Source: JBBQVZ01 sp963695975 (lineage in GTDB: Bacteria; Actinomycetota; UBA4738; HRBIN12). From it: 64,000 nt of DNA. This document shows positions 8,473 to 17,223 of this stretch, piece by piece. A program made the position numbers and the translations under genes. The stretch spans positions 1 through 64,000 of the forward strand of contig CAVOIB010000005.1 in NCBI GenBank assembly GCA_963695975.1, read 5' to 3'. Position 1 is the first letter of the stretch; each line of letters starts with the position of its first letter. The notes beneath the pieces were generated by a model. It had not been told where the DNA came from. It saw nothing but the letters and a program-made list of their open reading frames with translations, and did no database searches.

Positions 8473-10302
8473 CTACTCGACCGTGACGCTCTTCGCCAGG
8501 TTCCGCGGCTGGTCGACATCACACCCGCGCAGCTTCGCCACGTGATACGCGAACAGCTGGAGCGGCACGGTCACCACGACCGGCGAGAGCAGCTCCGGCG
8601 TGGCCGGGACCTCGAGGACGTGGTGCGCCAGCTCGCCGATCTCGGTGTCGCCCTCTGTCGCCACCGCGATCACGTCGGCGCCTCGGGCGCGAACCTCCTG
8701 GATGTTCGAGAGCATCTTCGGGTAGACGTGGCACTCGGTGGCCACGGCCACTACCAGCATCCCCGGCTCGATCAGCGCGATCGGTCCGTGTTTGAGTTCA
8801 CCGGCCGGGTGCCCCTCGGCGTGCACGTAGCTGATCTCCTTCAGCTTGAGCGCCCCCTCGAGCGCTGCCGGATACCCCGTGTGTCGCCCGATGAACAGGA
8901 CGTCACGGGCGTCGCGATATCGCTCCGCGAGGACCCGGACCGCCCGGTCCAGTCCGATCGCACGCTGCACCTGATCCGGAAGCTCGTCCATCCGTTCCAG
9001 AACCTCGGAGATCTCCTCGGGGAACATCGACCCGCGCACCTGCGCCAGGTACAGCGCAACGAGGTATTGCGACACCATCTGCGTGGCGAACGTCTTCGTC
9101 GCGGCCACACCGATCTCGGGGCCGGCGTGCGTGTAGAGCACGCCGTCGGCCTCTCGGGCGAGCGACGAGCCAACGGTGTTCGTCACGGCGATCACACGCG
9201 AGCCCTGCCGTCGCGCGTGGCGAGCCGCCTCCAGCGTGTCGATCGTCTCGCCCGACTGGCTGACGGCGAGCGTCAGGGTGTCGGGTCCGAGCACCGGGTC
9301 GCGGTACCGGAACTCGCTCGCGATCTCGGTCTCGACCGGCAGGCGCGTCCAGTGCTCGATCGCGTACTTCGCCACGAGGCCCGAGTGGAACGCCGTCCCG
9401 CAAGCCACGACGAACACCTTGCCGATCTGGCGGAGCACGTCGTCGTCGATCCTGAGCTCATCCATCACGATCCGGCCATCGACGACGCGGCCTGCCAACG
9501 TGTCACGGATCGCGGCGGGCTGCTCATGGATCTCCTTCAGCATGAAGTCGTCGAATCCGCCCTTCTGCGCGCGGGCGACGTCCCAGTCGACCGAGATCGG
9601 CTCGCGGTGGATCGGGTTGCCATCGAAGTCGGTGAACGCCACCCCTTCACGCCGCGCCTCGACGATCTGGCCCTCCTCGACCGGGATCACCGTGGTCGTC
9701 CGGTCGAGGATGGCGGGGATGTCGGAGGCCAGGAGCGTTTCTCCATCTCCCAGCCCGACGACGAGCGGAGAGGAGACCTTCGCGCCGACGATCACATCGG
9801 GCTCGCTGAGCGAGAGCACGACGATGGCGTACGCGCCCTCCAACTCACGGACCGTCATCCGCACGGCGTCGGCCGTCGAGACGCCCTCACGGAGATGTTC
9901 CTCGATCAGATGAGCGACGCATTCGGTGTCGGTCTCGGAGACGAGCACGTGTCCGCGCTTCTCGAGCCCGGTCCTCAGGGTGCGATAGTTCTCGACGATC
10001 CCGTTGTGGATCACGGCGATCCTCGAATCGCAGTCCATGTGAGGGTGAGCGTTGATGCTGGTCGGACTGCCGTGCGTGGCCCATCGGGTGTGCCCGATCC
10101 CCACCGTGGCCGGGCTTGAACGCGTTCCGTCGAACGCCAACTGGAGTTGGGCCAACTTCCCGGCGCGCTTCGTGACGTCGAGCCCACCGTCGACGAGAGC
10201 TATCCCGGACGAGTCATACCCTCGGTATTCGAGTCTCCGTAACCCCTCCATCAGGATAGGAAGGGCATGCTCGGGCCCTACGTATCCGACGATGCCGCAC
10301 AT
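8473..10302 (-). CDS. glmS: glutamine-fructose-6-phosphate aminotransferase (isomerizing)
   Basis: 609 residues. It makes glucosamine-6-phosphate from fructose-6-phosphate and glutamine. The glutaminase domain starts MCGIVGYVG with the nucleophile Cys2 exposed after Met removal. Two SIS domains follow, with CGTAFHSG and SQSGETIDT in the first, and the protein ends in NLAKSVTVE, the usual C-terminus. With glmM just upstream it supplies the UDP-GlcNAc pathway. I looked for a glmS ribozyme in the 128-base gap upstream and saw nothing convincing. Confidence 0.98.
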   Translation of the reverse strand: MCGIVGYVGPEHALPILMEGLRRLEYRGYDSSGIALVDGGLDVTKRAGKLAQLQLAFDGTRSSPATVGIGHTRWATHGSPTSINAHPHMDCDSRIAVIHNGIVENYRTLRTGLEKRGHVLVSETDTECVAHLIEEHLREGVSTADAVRMTVRELEGAYAIVVLSLSEPDVIVGAKVSSPLVVGLGDGETLLASDIPAILDRTTTVIPVEEGQIVEARREGVAFTDFDGNPIHREPISVDWDVARAQKGGFDDFMLKEIHEQPAAIRDTLAGRVVDGRIVMDELRIDDDVLRQIGKVFVVACGTAFHSGLVAKYAIEHWTRLPVETEIASEFRYRDPVLGPDTLTLAVSQSGETIDTLEAARHARRQGSRVIAVTNTVGSSLAREADGVLYTHAGPEIGVAATKTFATQMVSQYLVALYLAQVRGSMFPEEISEVLERMDELPDQVQRAIGLDRAVRVLAERYRDARDVLFIGRHTGYPAALEGALKLKEISYVHAEGHPAGELKHGPIALIEPGMLVVAVATECHVYPKMLSNIQEVRARGADVIAVATEGDTEIGELAHHVLEVPATPELLSPVVVTVPLQLFAYHVAKLRGCDVDQPRNLAKSVTVE

Positions 10303-10430
10303 GGTCGTCCGAGCGTATCAACCTGCTCAGAGGGCCGGGGAGGGCCATCGGTCCACATCTCGTCCAACGCGCCGATCATCCGGCCTAGGCAGGGTTGCCG
10401 ACTTCATGAGCGGGCCGCCGACAACGTCAG

Positions 10431-11759
10431 CTAGGCCAGCACGTCGGAGACCGCCTTGGCGATGACCGTCGCATGCGAGAGCGCCTCGTCCTCGGCGCTC
10501 GCCTCCACCATCACGCGCACGAGCGGCTCCGTCCCCGAGGACCGCACGAGAACGCGGCCCCGGTCGCCGAGCTCGTGCTCCGCGTGGCGCACGGCCTCCC
10601 ACACCGGGTCCGCGCCCTCCAACCTGCCCGGGTCGGCCACGCGCACGTTCAGCAACACCTGAGGGAACCGACGCATGCACGACGCCAGCTCTCGGAGGCC
10701 GATGCCTCGCTCGGCCGCGAGCGAGAGGAACCGCACGGCGGTCAGCAGACCGTCCCCCGTCGTCGCCTGTTCGCGGAAGATGACGTGCCCCGACTGCTCG
10801 CCACCGAGCACGGCGCCGCTTTGGAGCATGGCCTCCAGCACGTAGCGGTCGCCTACGGACGCCGAGACCACGTCGATGCCCTCGTCGCGCATGGCATGGT
10901 GGAACCCGAGATTGGCCATCACCGTCGTGACGACGGTGTTGCCGACGAGCGCCCCACGTTCCTTCATCGAGATCGCACACGCGGCGAGGACCTGATCGCC
11001 GTCGATCACGCTCCCGGCCGCGTCGGCGAACAACGCGCGGTCCGCGTCACCATCGTGTGCCACCCCGGCGTCGGCGCCCCGTCGAACGACCTCCGCGGCT
11101 GCGACATCGGGATGCAGCGCCCCGCATCCCACGTTGATGTTGCGCCCGTCGGGCTGATCGAAGATCGGATACACGGTGGCTCCGAGCCGCCGCAGGACGT
11201 CGGGGGCGAAGCCCGACGCTGAGCCGTTGGCGCAGTCGACGACGACCGAGAGCCCGTCGAGCCGTGCGTCCGCGGAGGCGACCAAGTGCTCCAGGTACCG
11301 CTCACGGCCGGCGTCCGGATCGCGGATCTCTCCGGGCGTGGCCGGGCCGATCGGCGGCTCGCCGAGGACCGCCTCGATCTCGTCCTCGAGCCCGTCCGAG
11401 AGCTTCATCCCATCGCCCCCGAAGAACTTGATGCCGTTGTCCTCAGGGGGGTTGTGCGAGGCTGAGATCACGACGCCCGCTGAGGCGCCGAGCTCGGTCG
11501 TGAGGAACGCGATCGCCGGGGTTGGTTCCACACCCACGAGGATCGCGTCGCCACCAACAGAACGGACCCCTTCGACCAGCGCCTCTTCCAGCCATGCGCC
11601 CGAATCTCTCGTGTCGCGCCCAACCAGGAGCGTCGGGTGCTCGTCCCCGTGACGCGCGAGCACGACCGCGGCCGCGCGACCCAGGCCGAAGGCCAGGTCG
11701 CGCGTGAGATCGGTGCCCGCGCGTCCGCGGACGCCGTCGGTGCCGAAGAGACGCGCCAC
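10431..11759 (-). CDS. glmM: phosphoglucosamine mutase
   Basis: 442 residues. It converts glucosamine-6-phosphate to glucosamine-1-phosphate. It starts ARLFGTDGVRG, has the active-site phosphoserine Ser101 in ISASHNPPEDNG, the metal loop DGDADR, the sugar-binding GGEQSGH and the C-terminal RSSGTEPLVRV phosphate-binding loop. The GTG start was chosen because it directly precedes the conserved N-terminus. It sits 128 bases upstream of glmS on the same strand. Confidence 0.98.
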   Translation of the reverse strand: MARLFGTDGVRGRAGTDLTRDLAFGLGRAAAVVLARHGDEHPTLLVGRDTRDSGAWLEEALVEGVRSVGGDAILVGVEPTPAIAFLTTELGASAGVVISASHNPPEDNGIKFFGGDGMKLSDGLEDEIEAVLGEPPIGPATPGEIRDPDAGRERYLEHLVASADARLDGLSVVVDCANGSASGFAPDVLRRLGATVYPIFDQPDGRNINVGCGALHPDVAAAEVVRRGADAGVAHDGDADRALFADAAGSVIDGDQVLAACAISMKERGALVGNTVVTTVMANLGFHHAMRDEGIDVVSASVGDRYVLEAMLQSGAVLGGEQSGHVIFREQATTGDGLLTAVRFLSLAAERGIGLRELASCMRRFPQVLLNVRVADPGRLEGADPVWEAVRHAEHELGDRGRVLVRSSGTEPLVRVMVEASAEDEALSHATVIAKAVSDVLA

Positions 11760-11823
11760 GGCGCAAGGCTACCCGAGCCGTCCGACGTCGCCTGTGGCGA
11801 CGATCGGTGGGAGGATGGACGTC

Positions 11824-12108
11824 ATGGAAGCGTCGCTCGTGCGTGTCTACGCCACCGGGAACGCCTTCGACGGCAAGCTCACGAAGAGCCGGCTGGAGGC
11901 CGAAGGCATCATCGTGATGCTGAAGGGCGAGGGTGAGGGGCCGTATCACGCCGGACCCGTCTACCTGTGGGTAGCGCGCGCCGACGAAGATCGGGCCCGC
12001 GAAGTCATCGACGCGGTCGCGGCCGGGGCCTACGCGATGACCGACGAGGAGTTCGAGGCCGAGGCGATGGGGAGCGCGGACGTCGCCGACGAGCAGCCGA
12101 AGCCCTGA
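11824..12108 (+). CDS. DUF2007-type small protein (putative signal-transducing fold)
   Basis: 94 residues, without signal peptide. The first ~65 residues (VRVYATGNAFDGKLTKSRL onward, then a GIIVMLKGE strand and a VYLWVARADEDRA segment) look like the DUF2007 family, a small ferredoxin-like fold sometimes called a prokaryotic signal-transducing protein. The acidic tail is probably disordered. A GGGAGG ribosome-binding site lies eight bases before the chosen ATG; an ATG three codons upstream is less well placed. It is divergent from glmM and its stop is only 3 bases from the rpsI stop. Exact role unknown. Confidence 0.72.
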   Translation: MEASLVRVYATGNAFDGKLTKSRLEAEGIIVMLKGEGEGPYHAGPVYLWVARADEDRAREVIDAVAAGAYAMTDEEFEAEAMGSADVADEQPKP

Positions 12109-12111
12109 GCG

Positions 12112-12507
12112 TCAGCGCTTCGAGTACTGCGGTGCCTTGCGTGCCTTCTTGAGGCCGTACTTGCGACGTTCTTTCTCGCGGGCGTCGCGCCGGAGGAAGC
12201 CCTCCGCCTTCATCTGCGGACGCAGCTCGGGGTCGAGGTCGATCAGCGCCCGGGCGATCGCCAGACGGACCGCCCCCGCTTGCCCGGCGATGCCACCGCC
12301 ATGGATCGTGGCCATCACGTCGTAGTCCTTCTCACGACCGACCAACCGGAGCGGAGCACCGGCGATCATCCGGTGCACGCGCGTCGGGAAGTAGTCCTCG
12401 AGCGAGCGGCCGTTGATGTCGAAGTTCCCGGAGCCGGGGATCAGGCGCACCCGCGCCACAGCCTCCTTGCGGCGCCCGGTGTTGACCTTCGCTGCGGTTT
12501 GGACCAC
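12112..12507 (-). CDS. rpsI: 30S ribosomal protein S9
   Basis: 131 residues. It has the S9 core motif TGRRKEAVARV, the ALIDLDPELRPQMKAEGFL region and the invariant C-terminus ending QYSKR, which reaches the P-site tRNA anticodon. The GTG start follows the rplM stop directly (TAAGTG), so the two are coupled as in most bacteria. No unusual extension. Confidence 0.98.
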   Translation of the reverse strand: MVQTAAKVNTGRRKEAVARVRLIPGSGNFDINGRSLEDYFPTRVHRMIAGAPLRLVGREKDYDVMATIHGGGIAGQAGAVRLAIARALIDLDPELRPQMKAEGFLRRDAREKERRKYGLKKARKAPQYSKR

Positions 12508-13215
12508 TTACTCCCCCTCACCCTTCTTCGCCACGGGCTTGCGAGCCGCGGTCTTCGCGGCGGGCTTCTTGGCCGCGGCGGGCTTCTTGGCCGCGGTCGG
12601 CTTCTTGGCCGCGGCCTTCTTGGCGGCGGGCTTCTTGGCGGTCGCCTTCTTGGCCGGTGAGGTCGCGGTCGTCTTGGCGGCGGGCCTCGGCTTGGCGGCG
12701 GGGCGCTTCTCGGTCGGCTCCGAGGCGGGCGCGGCGACCTTCGTCGGTGGCTGCTTCACGGGCAGACCTTCCCAGATCGGCGGCTGCCCGAGCGTGTACG
12801 CGGTCGGCTGCTGTGCCTGATGGCGGTGCTCGGGCCCCGCGACCACGTGAAGCTTCTTCACCATGGCCCGGCCGAGCCGGTTCTTCGGCAGCATGCCCCT
12901 GACCGCCTTCTCGATGACGAAGGCGGGCTTCTCGAGCATCAGGCGGTCGTACCGCGTGGCCGTGATGCCCCCGGGGTACCCCGAGTGCCGATAGGCCATC
13001 TTCTTGGACTCCTTGCCGCCGGTCAGCTCGATCTTCTCGGCGTTCACCACGACCACGTGGTCTCCGGTGTCCATGTGGGGAGCGAAGATCGGCTTGTGCT
13101 TGCCGCGCAGCAGGCCCGCGACCTCCGACGCCAGGCGCCCAAGTACCTGGCCGCTGGCGTCGACGACGTACCAATGGCGCACGATGTGCTCGGGCTTCGG
13201 AGAGTAGGTCTTCAT
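12508..13215 (-). CDS. rplM: 50S ribosomal protein L13 with long Lys/Ala-rich C-terminal tail
   Basis: 235 residues where L13 is normally about 147. Residues 1-147 are a standard L13 (KTYSPK...RHWYVVDA, then GDHVVVVNAEKI, YRHSGYPGG and the MLPKNRLG block). Residues ~160-235 are a low-complexity basic tail of AAKKP/PAAKK units resembling histone H1 or the tails of actinobacterial HU proteins. The start is the ATG before KTYSPK. The reading frame is open and shared with no other gene, and rpsI follows without a gap, so the tail is not a simple misread of the stop. Confidence 0.96.
   Translation of the reverse strand: MKTYSPKPEHIVRHWYVVDASGQVLGRLASEVAGLLRGKHKPIFAPHMDTGDHVVVVNAEKIELTGGKESKKMAYRHSGYPGGITATRYDRLMLEKPAFVIEKAVRGMLPKNRLGRAMVKKLHVVAGPEHRHQAQQPTAYTLGQPPIWEGLPVKQPPTKVAAPASEPTEKRPAAKPRPAAKTTATSPAKKATAKKPAAKKAAAKKPTAAKKPAAAKKPAAKTAARKPVAKKGEGE
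12563..12654 (-). repeat. Imperfect short tandem repeat encoding the L13 Lys/Ala/Pro tail
   Basis: About five imperfect copies of a roughly 18-base unit (on the plus strand approximately GGCTTCTTGGCCGCGGC) lie in phase with rplM and encode repeated AAKKPA-type peptides. Unit lengths vary by whole codons. This kind of run can expand or contract by slippage, so tail length may vary between strains. Confidence 0.7.
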
Positions 13216-13253
13216 ACGTGGGAAATCGGCCGGGACCTCCCGGCCGACGGCCC

Positions 13254-13283
13254 ATGCTACCTGCAGGAACGAGGACCCGTCAA
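13254..13283 (-). promoter_or_regulatory. Promoter of rplM-rpsI
   Basis: On the minus strand TTGACG (13278-13283), an 18-base spacer and TAGCAT (13254-13259) form a sigma70/SigA-like promoter. Transcription would start near 13247, leaving a leader of about 30 bases before the rplM ATG at 13215. Inferred from hexamers and spacing only. Confidence 0.6.
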
Positions 13284-13329
13284 AGGGTCGGGCCGCTGCG
13301 CGCATCCCTCGAGGATGCAACCGTTCGGA

Positions 13330-13358
13330 TTGCCCGCGACCCTCCGAGCGGGCATCAT
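13330..13358 (+). promoter_or_regulatory. Putative promoter for a leaderless gene
   Basis: TTGCCC (13330-13335), a 17-base spacer and CATCAT (13353-13358) lie so that transcription would begin at or next to the GTG at 13367. No ribosome-binding site precedes that GTG, which fits a leaderless mRNA, common in actinobacteria. Confidence 0.4.
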
Positions 13359-13366
13359 GTGGCACC

Positions 13367-14122
13367 GTGGGTCGTCTGAAGAACATCGAGTGGGACGCGG
13401 TCGCCGGCGTCGTGGCCGCCGTGCTGGCGTTGGTCCTTCACCTGCTCGATGTCGTTGATACGGACGTCCTGCTCACGGTGATGCTGGTCATCCTCGCGGT
13501 GTTGCTCTTGCGAAGCCTCCGCAAGGAAGGACGTGACGAGCGGGCCGCCGAGAATCTCGCCGCGGTGAGCGAGGATGTGAAGGACATCCGCAACGGGCTT
13601 CGACCTCCCGATGTCATCTTGATCGGGCCCCGGGCGCTCCGCACGGAGAGCGAGCGATTCGCCGCGCGGGCACGGGGAGACATGACCTGGTTCAACGTGT
13701 GCCTCCTGATGTTCATGCCGCAGTCGCTCTTCGATTCCCTCCTCCGGCCCGCGATCGAGAACCCACAGGTGACGCGCGTTCGGTTCCTGCTGAAGCCCGC
13801 CGACCGGACCGCTTGGAACCAACACGTCTTGCCGAAGGTACTGGCGTGCCGTGGGGCGGAGAAGGTCGCCGAACCCACCTGGTGCGACCTCAGGGAAACG
13901 GTCTCGTTCATCCTCGCCGAGACCGACGCGGGCGTCACCGAGGCACATCTGAGCTTCTGGGGCGAGCCGTTCATGTCGCACACCACGGACCGCGACATCT
14001 CGCGGTACATCTTCCACGTCCAGGGGCATTCCGAGCTCATCGGACGGCTCGTCGATCTCGAACGATCGCATTCGGCTGCCGCGCATGGTGCGCCCACCAC
14101 CCTGGATGTGCCGGCCTCCTAG
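13367..14122 (+). CDS. Unknown protein with two N-terminal membrane segments
   Basis: 251 residues, not recognised. Hydrophobic segments at about residues 10-30 and 32-51 form a membrane hairpin, followed by a short charged linker and a soluble domain of ~170 residues. That domain contains DVILIGPRAL, a TWFNVCLLMFMPQSL strand/helix, a VRFLLKPADR strand and a late FWGEPFMSH. The pattern of alternating strands and helices faintly recalls HKD/phospholipase D-like domains but no HxKxxxxD motif is present. It is flanked by convergent and divergent housekeeping genes and belongs to no operon. The GTG start was chosen on the leaderless promoter. Confidence 0.6.
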   Translation: MGRLKNIEWDAVAGVVAAVLALVLHLLDVVDTDVLLTVMLVILAVLLLRSLRKEGRDERAAENLAAVSEDVKDIRNGLRPPDVILIGPRALRTESERFAARARGDMTWFNVCLLMFMPQSLFDSLLRPAIENPQVTRVRFLLKPADRTAWNQHVLPKVLACRGAEKVAEPTWCDLRETVSFILAETDAGVTEAHLSFWGEPFMSHTTDRDISRYIFHVQGHSELIGRLVDLERSHSAAAHGAPTTLDVPAS

Positions 14123-14131
14123 CTCGTCCGA

Positions 14132-15031
14132 TCAGAGCTCGGCGAGCACGGAGGCCACGTAGTCCTCGAACCCCTCGACGTCTCCCTCGCCCGGCGCCCC
14201 CGGTTCCTCTACGAACGCGACGGAGTCCGCCGCATCGAGCAGATCCCAGAAGGGGTCGCGCGCCGCAGGGTCCCCTCCGGCCCGGACGTACCACGCGGTG
14301 AACCGGTCCGCCACGGCCCTCCCGTGCCAGCCCGCGAGGTTCTGTCGCATGCGTGCGAGGTCGATGCCGGCCGGCCCTGCGGCCGCCGTCGCCCAATCCA
14401 CGATCCCCGTCACGCGTTCTCCGTCCCAAAGCGCATTGCCGGGGTGATAGTCGCGGTGGATGAACCGCGCGGGAGACGCCGGCCGGACGGGATCGATCCG
14501 CGCGAACACGCGCTCCCACATCGATCGACGCGTCGACCAGGCTGGGATCGGTGGGCCCGTGACCGCCGCGGTGAAGTAGGGGCGGTAGGCCGGCATCGCC
14601 GAAGGCACGGCGAGGTCGTGGATCGCCACCAGCACCTCGGCGGCGCCCCGAAGGTAGCCGTCGAGATCGCTCGGATCCCACGCCTGTTCACCGGGCACCC
14701 AGGATTCGAGGAGAGCCGGCACGTCGCAGACCTCAGCCTGGGTGTCGGCGGCAACGAGGTGGGGCGCGGGCACCCTGGTGCCTCCGAGCAGCTCGAGCGC
14801 ACGCGCCTCGTTCGCCGCGACGTACCATGGGTCGATCCCCAGGCGCTCGGGGTCGTGGAACCGCCGCAGGACGAGGTCCATCCTCGAGCCGTCCTCGCGT
14901 TCTACGCGGATCAGGTGCTTCTCGGTCGATGACGCCGGCATCCGAGCGGCGGACACGAGCCTGGATCCGTGTCCGACGGCGCGTTCGATCCACGCGACGA
15001 CGGCGGGATCGTGAGGTTCCCAGTCGGTCAT
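14132..15031 (-). CDS. Aminoglycoside phosphotransferase-family kinase
   Basis: 299 residues of the APH/choline-kinase-like superfamily. The catalytic loop HRDYHPGNALW and the metal-binding IVDWATAAAGP segment are clear, as is the N-terminal ATP-binding region around VLRRFHD. The family phosphorylates small molecules of many kinds (aminoglycosides, macrolides, homoserine, sugars), so no substrate is assigned and resistance should not be assumed. The ATG overlaps the truA stop as ATGA, making it the last gene of the alpha-operon transcript. Confidence 0.85.
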   Translation of the reverse strand: MTDWEPHDPAVVAWIERAVGHGSRLVSAARMPASSTEKHLIRVEREDGSRMDLVLRRFHDPERLGIDPWYVAANEARALELLGGTRVPAPHLVAADTQAEVCDVPALLESWVPGEQAWDPSDLDGYLRGAAEVLVAIHDLAVPSAMPAYRPYFTAAVTGPPIPAWSTRRSMWERVFARIDPVRPASPARFIHRDYHPGNALWDGERVTGIVDWATAAAGPAGIDLARMRQNLAGWHGRAVADRFTAWYVRAGGDPAARDPFWDLLDAADSVAFVEEPGAPGEGDVEGFEDYVASVLAEL

Positions 15032-15786
15032 CGTGCCCTCGATCCGTAGATCACCCGCTCGAGCGTGAGTCCCTTCGCCGGTGCGAGCACGCCGCGCGCC
15101 GCCGCGCGATCGCGAGCTGCGAGGATCTGCCGGACGTCGACGGGCTCCAGCCGCCCTTCCCCGACCGCGGCGAGGATTCCGACCAGGCTCCGCACCATCT
15201 GATGCAGGAACGCGTTCGCCCGGAAGCTGAGGGCTACGCGGGGGCCGTCGCCGACGATGGGGATCCCTTGGAGATCACGAACGGTGGATCTCCCGGGTCC
15301 AGGGTGTCGACAGAACGACGCGAAGTCGTGCTCGCCGACCAGGGATCGCGCTGCCGCGCGCATCCCCGGGATCGACAACGGCCCTGGACGATGCCAGGTG
15401 TACCGGGCGGTGAACGGATCCTCCAAGTCTGCCGTGTCGATCACGTACCGATAGATGCGAGCGGTCGCCGAGAACCGTGCGTCGAACCCTGCGGGAGTCC
15501 CACGGGCCTCCCTGACGACCACCTCGGGGGCCAGCGCGCCGTTCACCGCATCCCGGATCCGCTCGGTCGAAAGGTCACTCACCGTCGCGAACGAGACGAC
15601 CTGCCCCCGCGCATGCACGCCGGCGTCCGTCCGCCCCGCGGCCGAGAGCCGCACGTCCTCCCGCAACACGAACGCCAGCACCTCGCCGAGCGTCCCCTCC
15701 ACGGTGCGGATCAACGGATCCCGCTGCCGAGCCCACCCCCGGAAGTCAGTCCCGTCGTAGGCAACCGTCAAGCGGATCGTGCGCAC
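15028..15786 (-). CDS. truA: tRNA pseudouridine(38-40) synthase
   Basis: 252 residues. It isomerises U38-U40 in the anticodon arm of tRNAs. The catalytic Asp lies in the motif GRTDAGVHARGQV, and YDGTDFRGWARQ opens the protein. The GTG start is preceded seven bases upstream by GATACT (plus-strand 15793-15798), a possible -10 box for a leaderless transcript; otherwise the gene is read through from rplQ across a 141-base gap with no other recognisable feature. rplQ-truA adjacency is common. Confidence 0.96.
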   Translation of the reverse strand: MRTIRLTVAYDGTDFRGWARQRDPLIRTVEGTLGEVLAFVLREDVRLSAAGRTDAGVHARGQVVSFATVSDLSTERIRDAVNGALAPEVVVREARGTPAGFDARFSATARIYRYVIDTADLEDPFTARYTWHRPGPLSIPGMRAAARSLVGEHDFASFCRHPGPGRSTVRDLQGIPIVGDGPRVALSFRANAFLHQMVRSLVGILAAVGEGRLEPVDVRQILAARDRAAARGVLAPAKGLTLERVIYGSRAR

Positions 15787-15927
15787 GAAACGAGTATCCG
15801 TGAATGGAAGAGGGGCGGTGGCGACGCGGCCAGCTCGGCGAGACGGGAGGGGCGCCGTGTCCGACGCCCGTAGTCTCGGCCGCCAGGAGGACGCGGCGTC
15901 CCGACCCAGGCGCCCGACCGGATGCGA

Positions 15928-16290
15928 CTACCCTTCCCGCTCGACGAGTTCGATCCGCGCCATCGGTGCGGCGTCGCCCTTCCGAGGTCCAAGCTTCATG
16001 ATCCGCGTATACCCACCCTGACGTTCCGAGAACCGCGGCGCGATGTCGTGAAACAGCCGGGCCACGACGTCGCGGTCCGGGATGTCCTTGAGGACCTGCC
16101 GACGGGCGGCAAGATCTCCGCGCTTGGCCGACGTGATCAGCTTCTCGGCGTACGGACGAAGCATCTTCGCCTTCGCCTCCGTCGTGTTGATCGCCTCGTG
16201 GACGAAGAGCTGGGAGGCGAGCGTCGAGAGCAGCAGTCGCTGATGACCCGGATTGGAACCCAGGCGCGACCCTCTCTTGGGCTTGGGCAC
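15928..16290 (-). CDS. rplQ: 50S ribosomal protein L17
   Basis: 120 residues. The conserved segments GSNPGHQRLLLSTLASQL and YAEKLITSAKRGD, and a late GGYTRIMKLGPRKGDAAPM, identify L17. The length is normal, without the long tail some actinobacteria carry. The GTG start is three bases after the rpoA stop. Confidence 0.98.
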   Translation of the reverse strand: MPKPKRGSRLGSNPGHQRLLLSTLASQLFVHEAINTTEAKAKMLRPYAEKLITSAKRGDLAARRQVLKDIPDRDVVARLFHDIAPRFSERQGGYTRIMKLGPRKGDAAPMARIELVEREG

Positions 16291-16293
16291 CCG

Positions 16294-17223
16294 CTACTCC
16301 TCCCGCAGACCCAGGCCCAGCTCTTCGAGCTTGGCCTTGACCTCATCGATCGACTTCTGCCCGAAGTTGCGGATATCCATCAGCTCGGATTCGGACTTGA
16401 GCACCAGGTCGCCGACGGCGTTGATGCCCTCCCGCTTCAGGCAGTTGTACGAGCGCACCGACAGGTTCAGCTCCTCGATCGTGATCTGGTAATCGCTCGG
16501 GAGCTGCTCGTCCTCGGCCGGGCCGACCGTCACGCTGGCGGCTTCGGCGAGCTCCGCGAACAGGTTGACCAGCTCGAGGAGCGCGCCACCTGCGGAGGCG
16601 ACGGCTTCGCGCGGCGTGATCGAGCCGTTCGTTTCGACGTCGAGGATCAGCCGGTCGCGGTCGGTCATCTGCTCGACGCGCGTGTTCTCAACCGCGTAGG
16701 AGACCTTGCGGACGGGTGAGAAGATCGAGTCGACGGGGATCACGCCGATCGGATCCCGAGGCTTCTTGTTCTTATCCGCCATGCGGTAGCCGACCCCGCG
16801 CTCCACGGTCATCTCCATCTCGAGCGACGCGCCTTTGCCCAGCGACGCGATATGCAGGTCGGGGTTGAGGATCTCGACGCCCGCCGGCGGCACGACGTCG
16901 CCCGCGGTGACCTCGGCCGGTCCCTTCGCCTTCAGGTAGATCGTGGTCGGCTCTTCGAGATCCGAGCGCACGACCAGCGACTTCAGGTTCAGGATGATGT
17001 CCGTGACGTCCTCGGTGACCTTGGGGATCGTCGAGAACTCATGGAGCACCCCGTCGATGCGAACCGACGAGATCGCGGCGCCAGGGATGGACGACAACAA
17101 CGTCCGACGGAGCGAGTTGCCGACCGTGTAGCCGAACCCCGGCTCGAGCGGCTCGATGGCGAAGCGGGAACGCGTCAGAGAGACGACGTCCTCGGTGATC
17201 TGTGGCCTTGCGACGATGAACAA
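16294..17223 (-). CDS. rpoA: DNA-directed RNA polymerase subunit alpha
   Basis: 309 residues. The N-terminal dimerisation domain (residues ~1-225) has FAIEPLEPGFGYTVGNSLRR; the C-terminal domain (~245-309) contains the helices around LSVRSYNCLKREGI and IRNFGQKSIDEVKAKL that bind UP elements and activators. The TTG start lies seven bases after a strong GGAGG. Only 87 bases separate it from rpsK, where many actinobacteria carry rpsD; no S4 gene fits there. Confidence 0.98.
   Translation of the reverse strand: MFIVARPQITEDVVSLTRSRFAIEPLEPGFGYTVGNSLRRTLLSSIPGAAISSVRIDGVLHEFSTIPKVTEDVTDIILNLKSLVVRSDLEEPTTIYLKAKGPAEVTAGDVVPPAGVEILNPDLHIASLGKGASLEMEMTVERGVGYRMADKNKKPRDPIGVIPVDSIFSPVRKVSYAVENTRVEQMTDRDRLILDVETNGSITPREAVASAGGALLELVNLFAELAEAASVTVGPAEDEQLPSDYQITIEELNLSVRSYNCLKREGINAVGDLVLKSESELMDIRNFGQKSIDEVKAKLEELGLGLREE

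Noticed and set aside
10303..10430. glmS ribozyme
   Set aside because: No ribozyme core or cleavage context; such ribozymes are mainly in Firmicutes.
12540..12660. Possible CRISPR-like repeat array
   Set aside because: The repeats are short, in codon phase and without unique spacers; they encode the L13 tail.
14132..15031. Aminoglycoside resistance gene
   Set aside because: The kinase family is broad; nothing in the sequence ties it to drug modification, and its place in the alpha operon suggests a housekeeping or unknown role.
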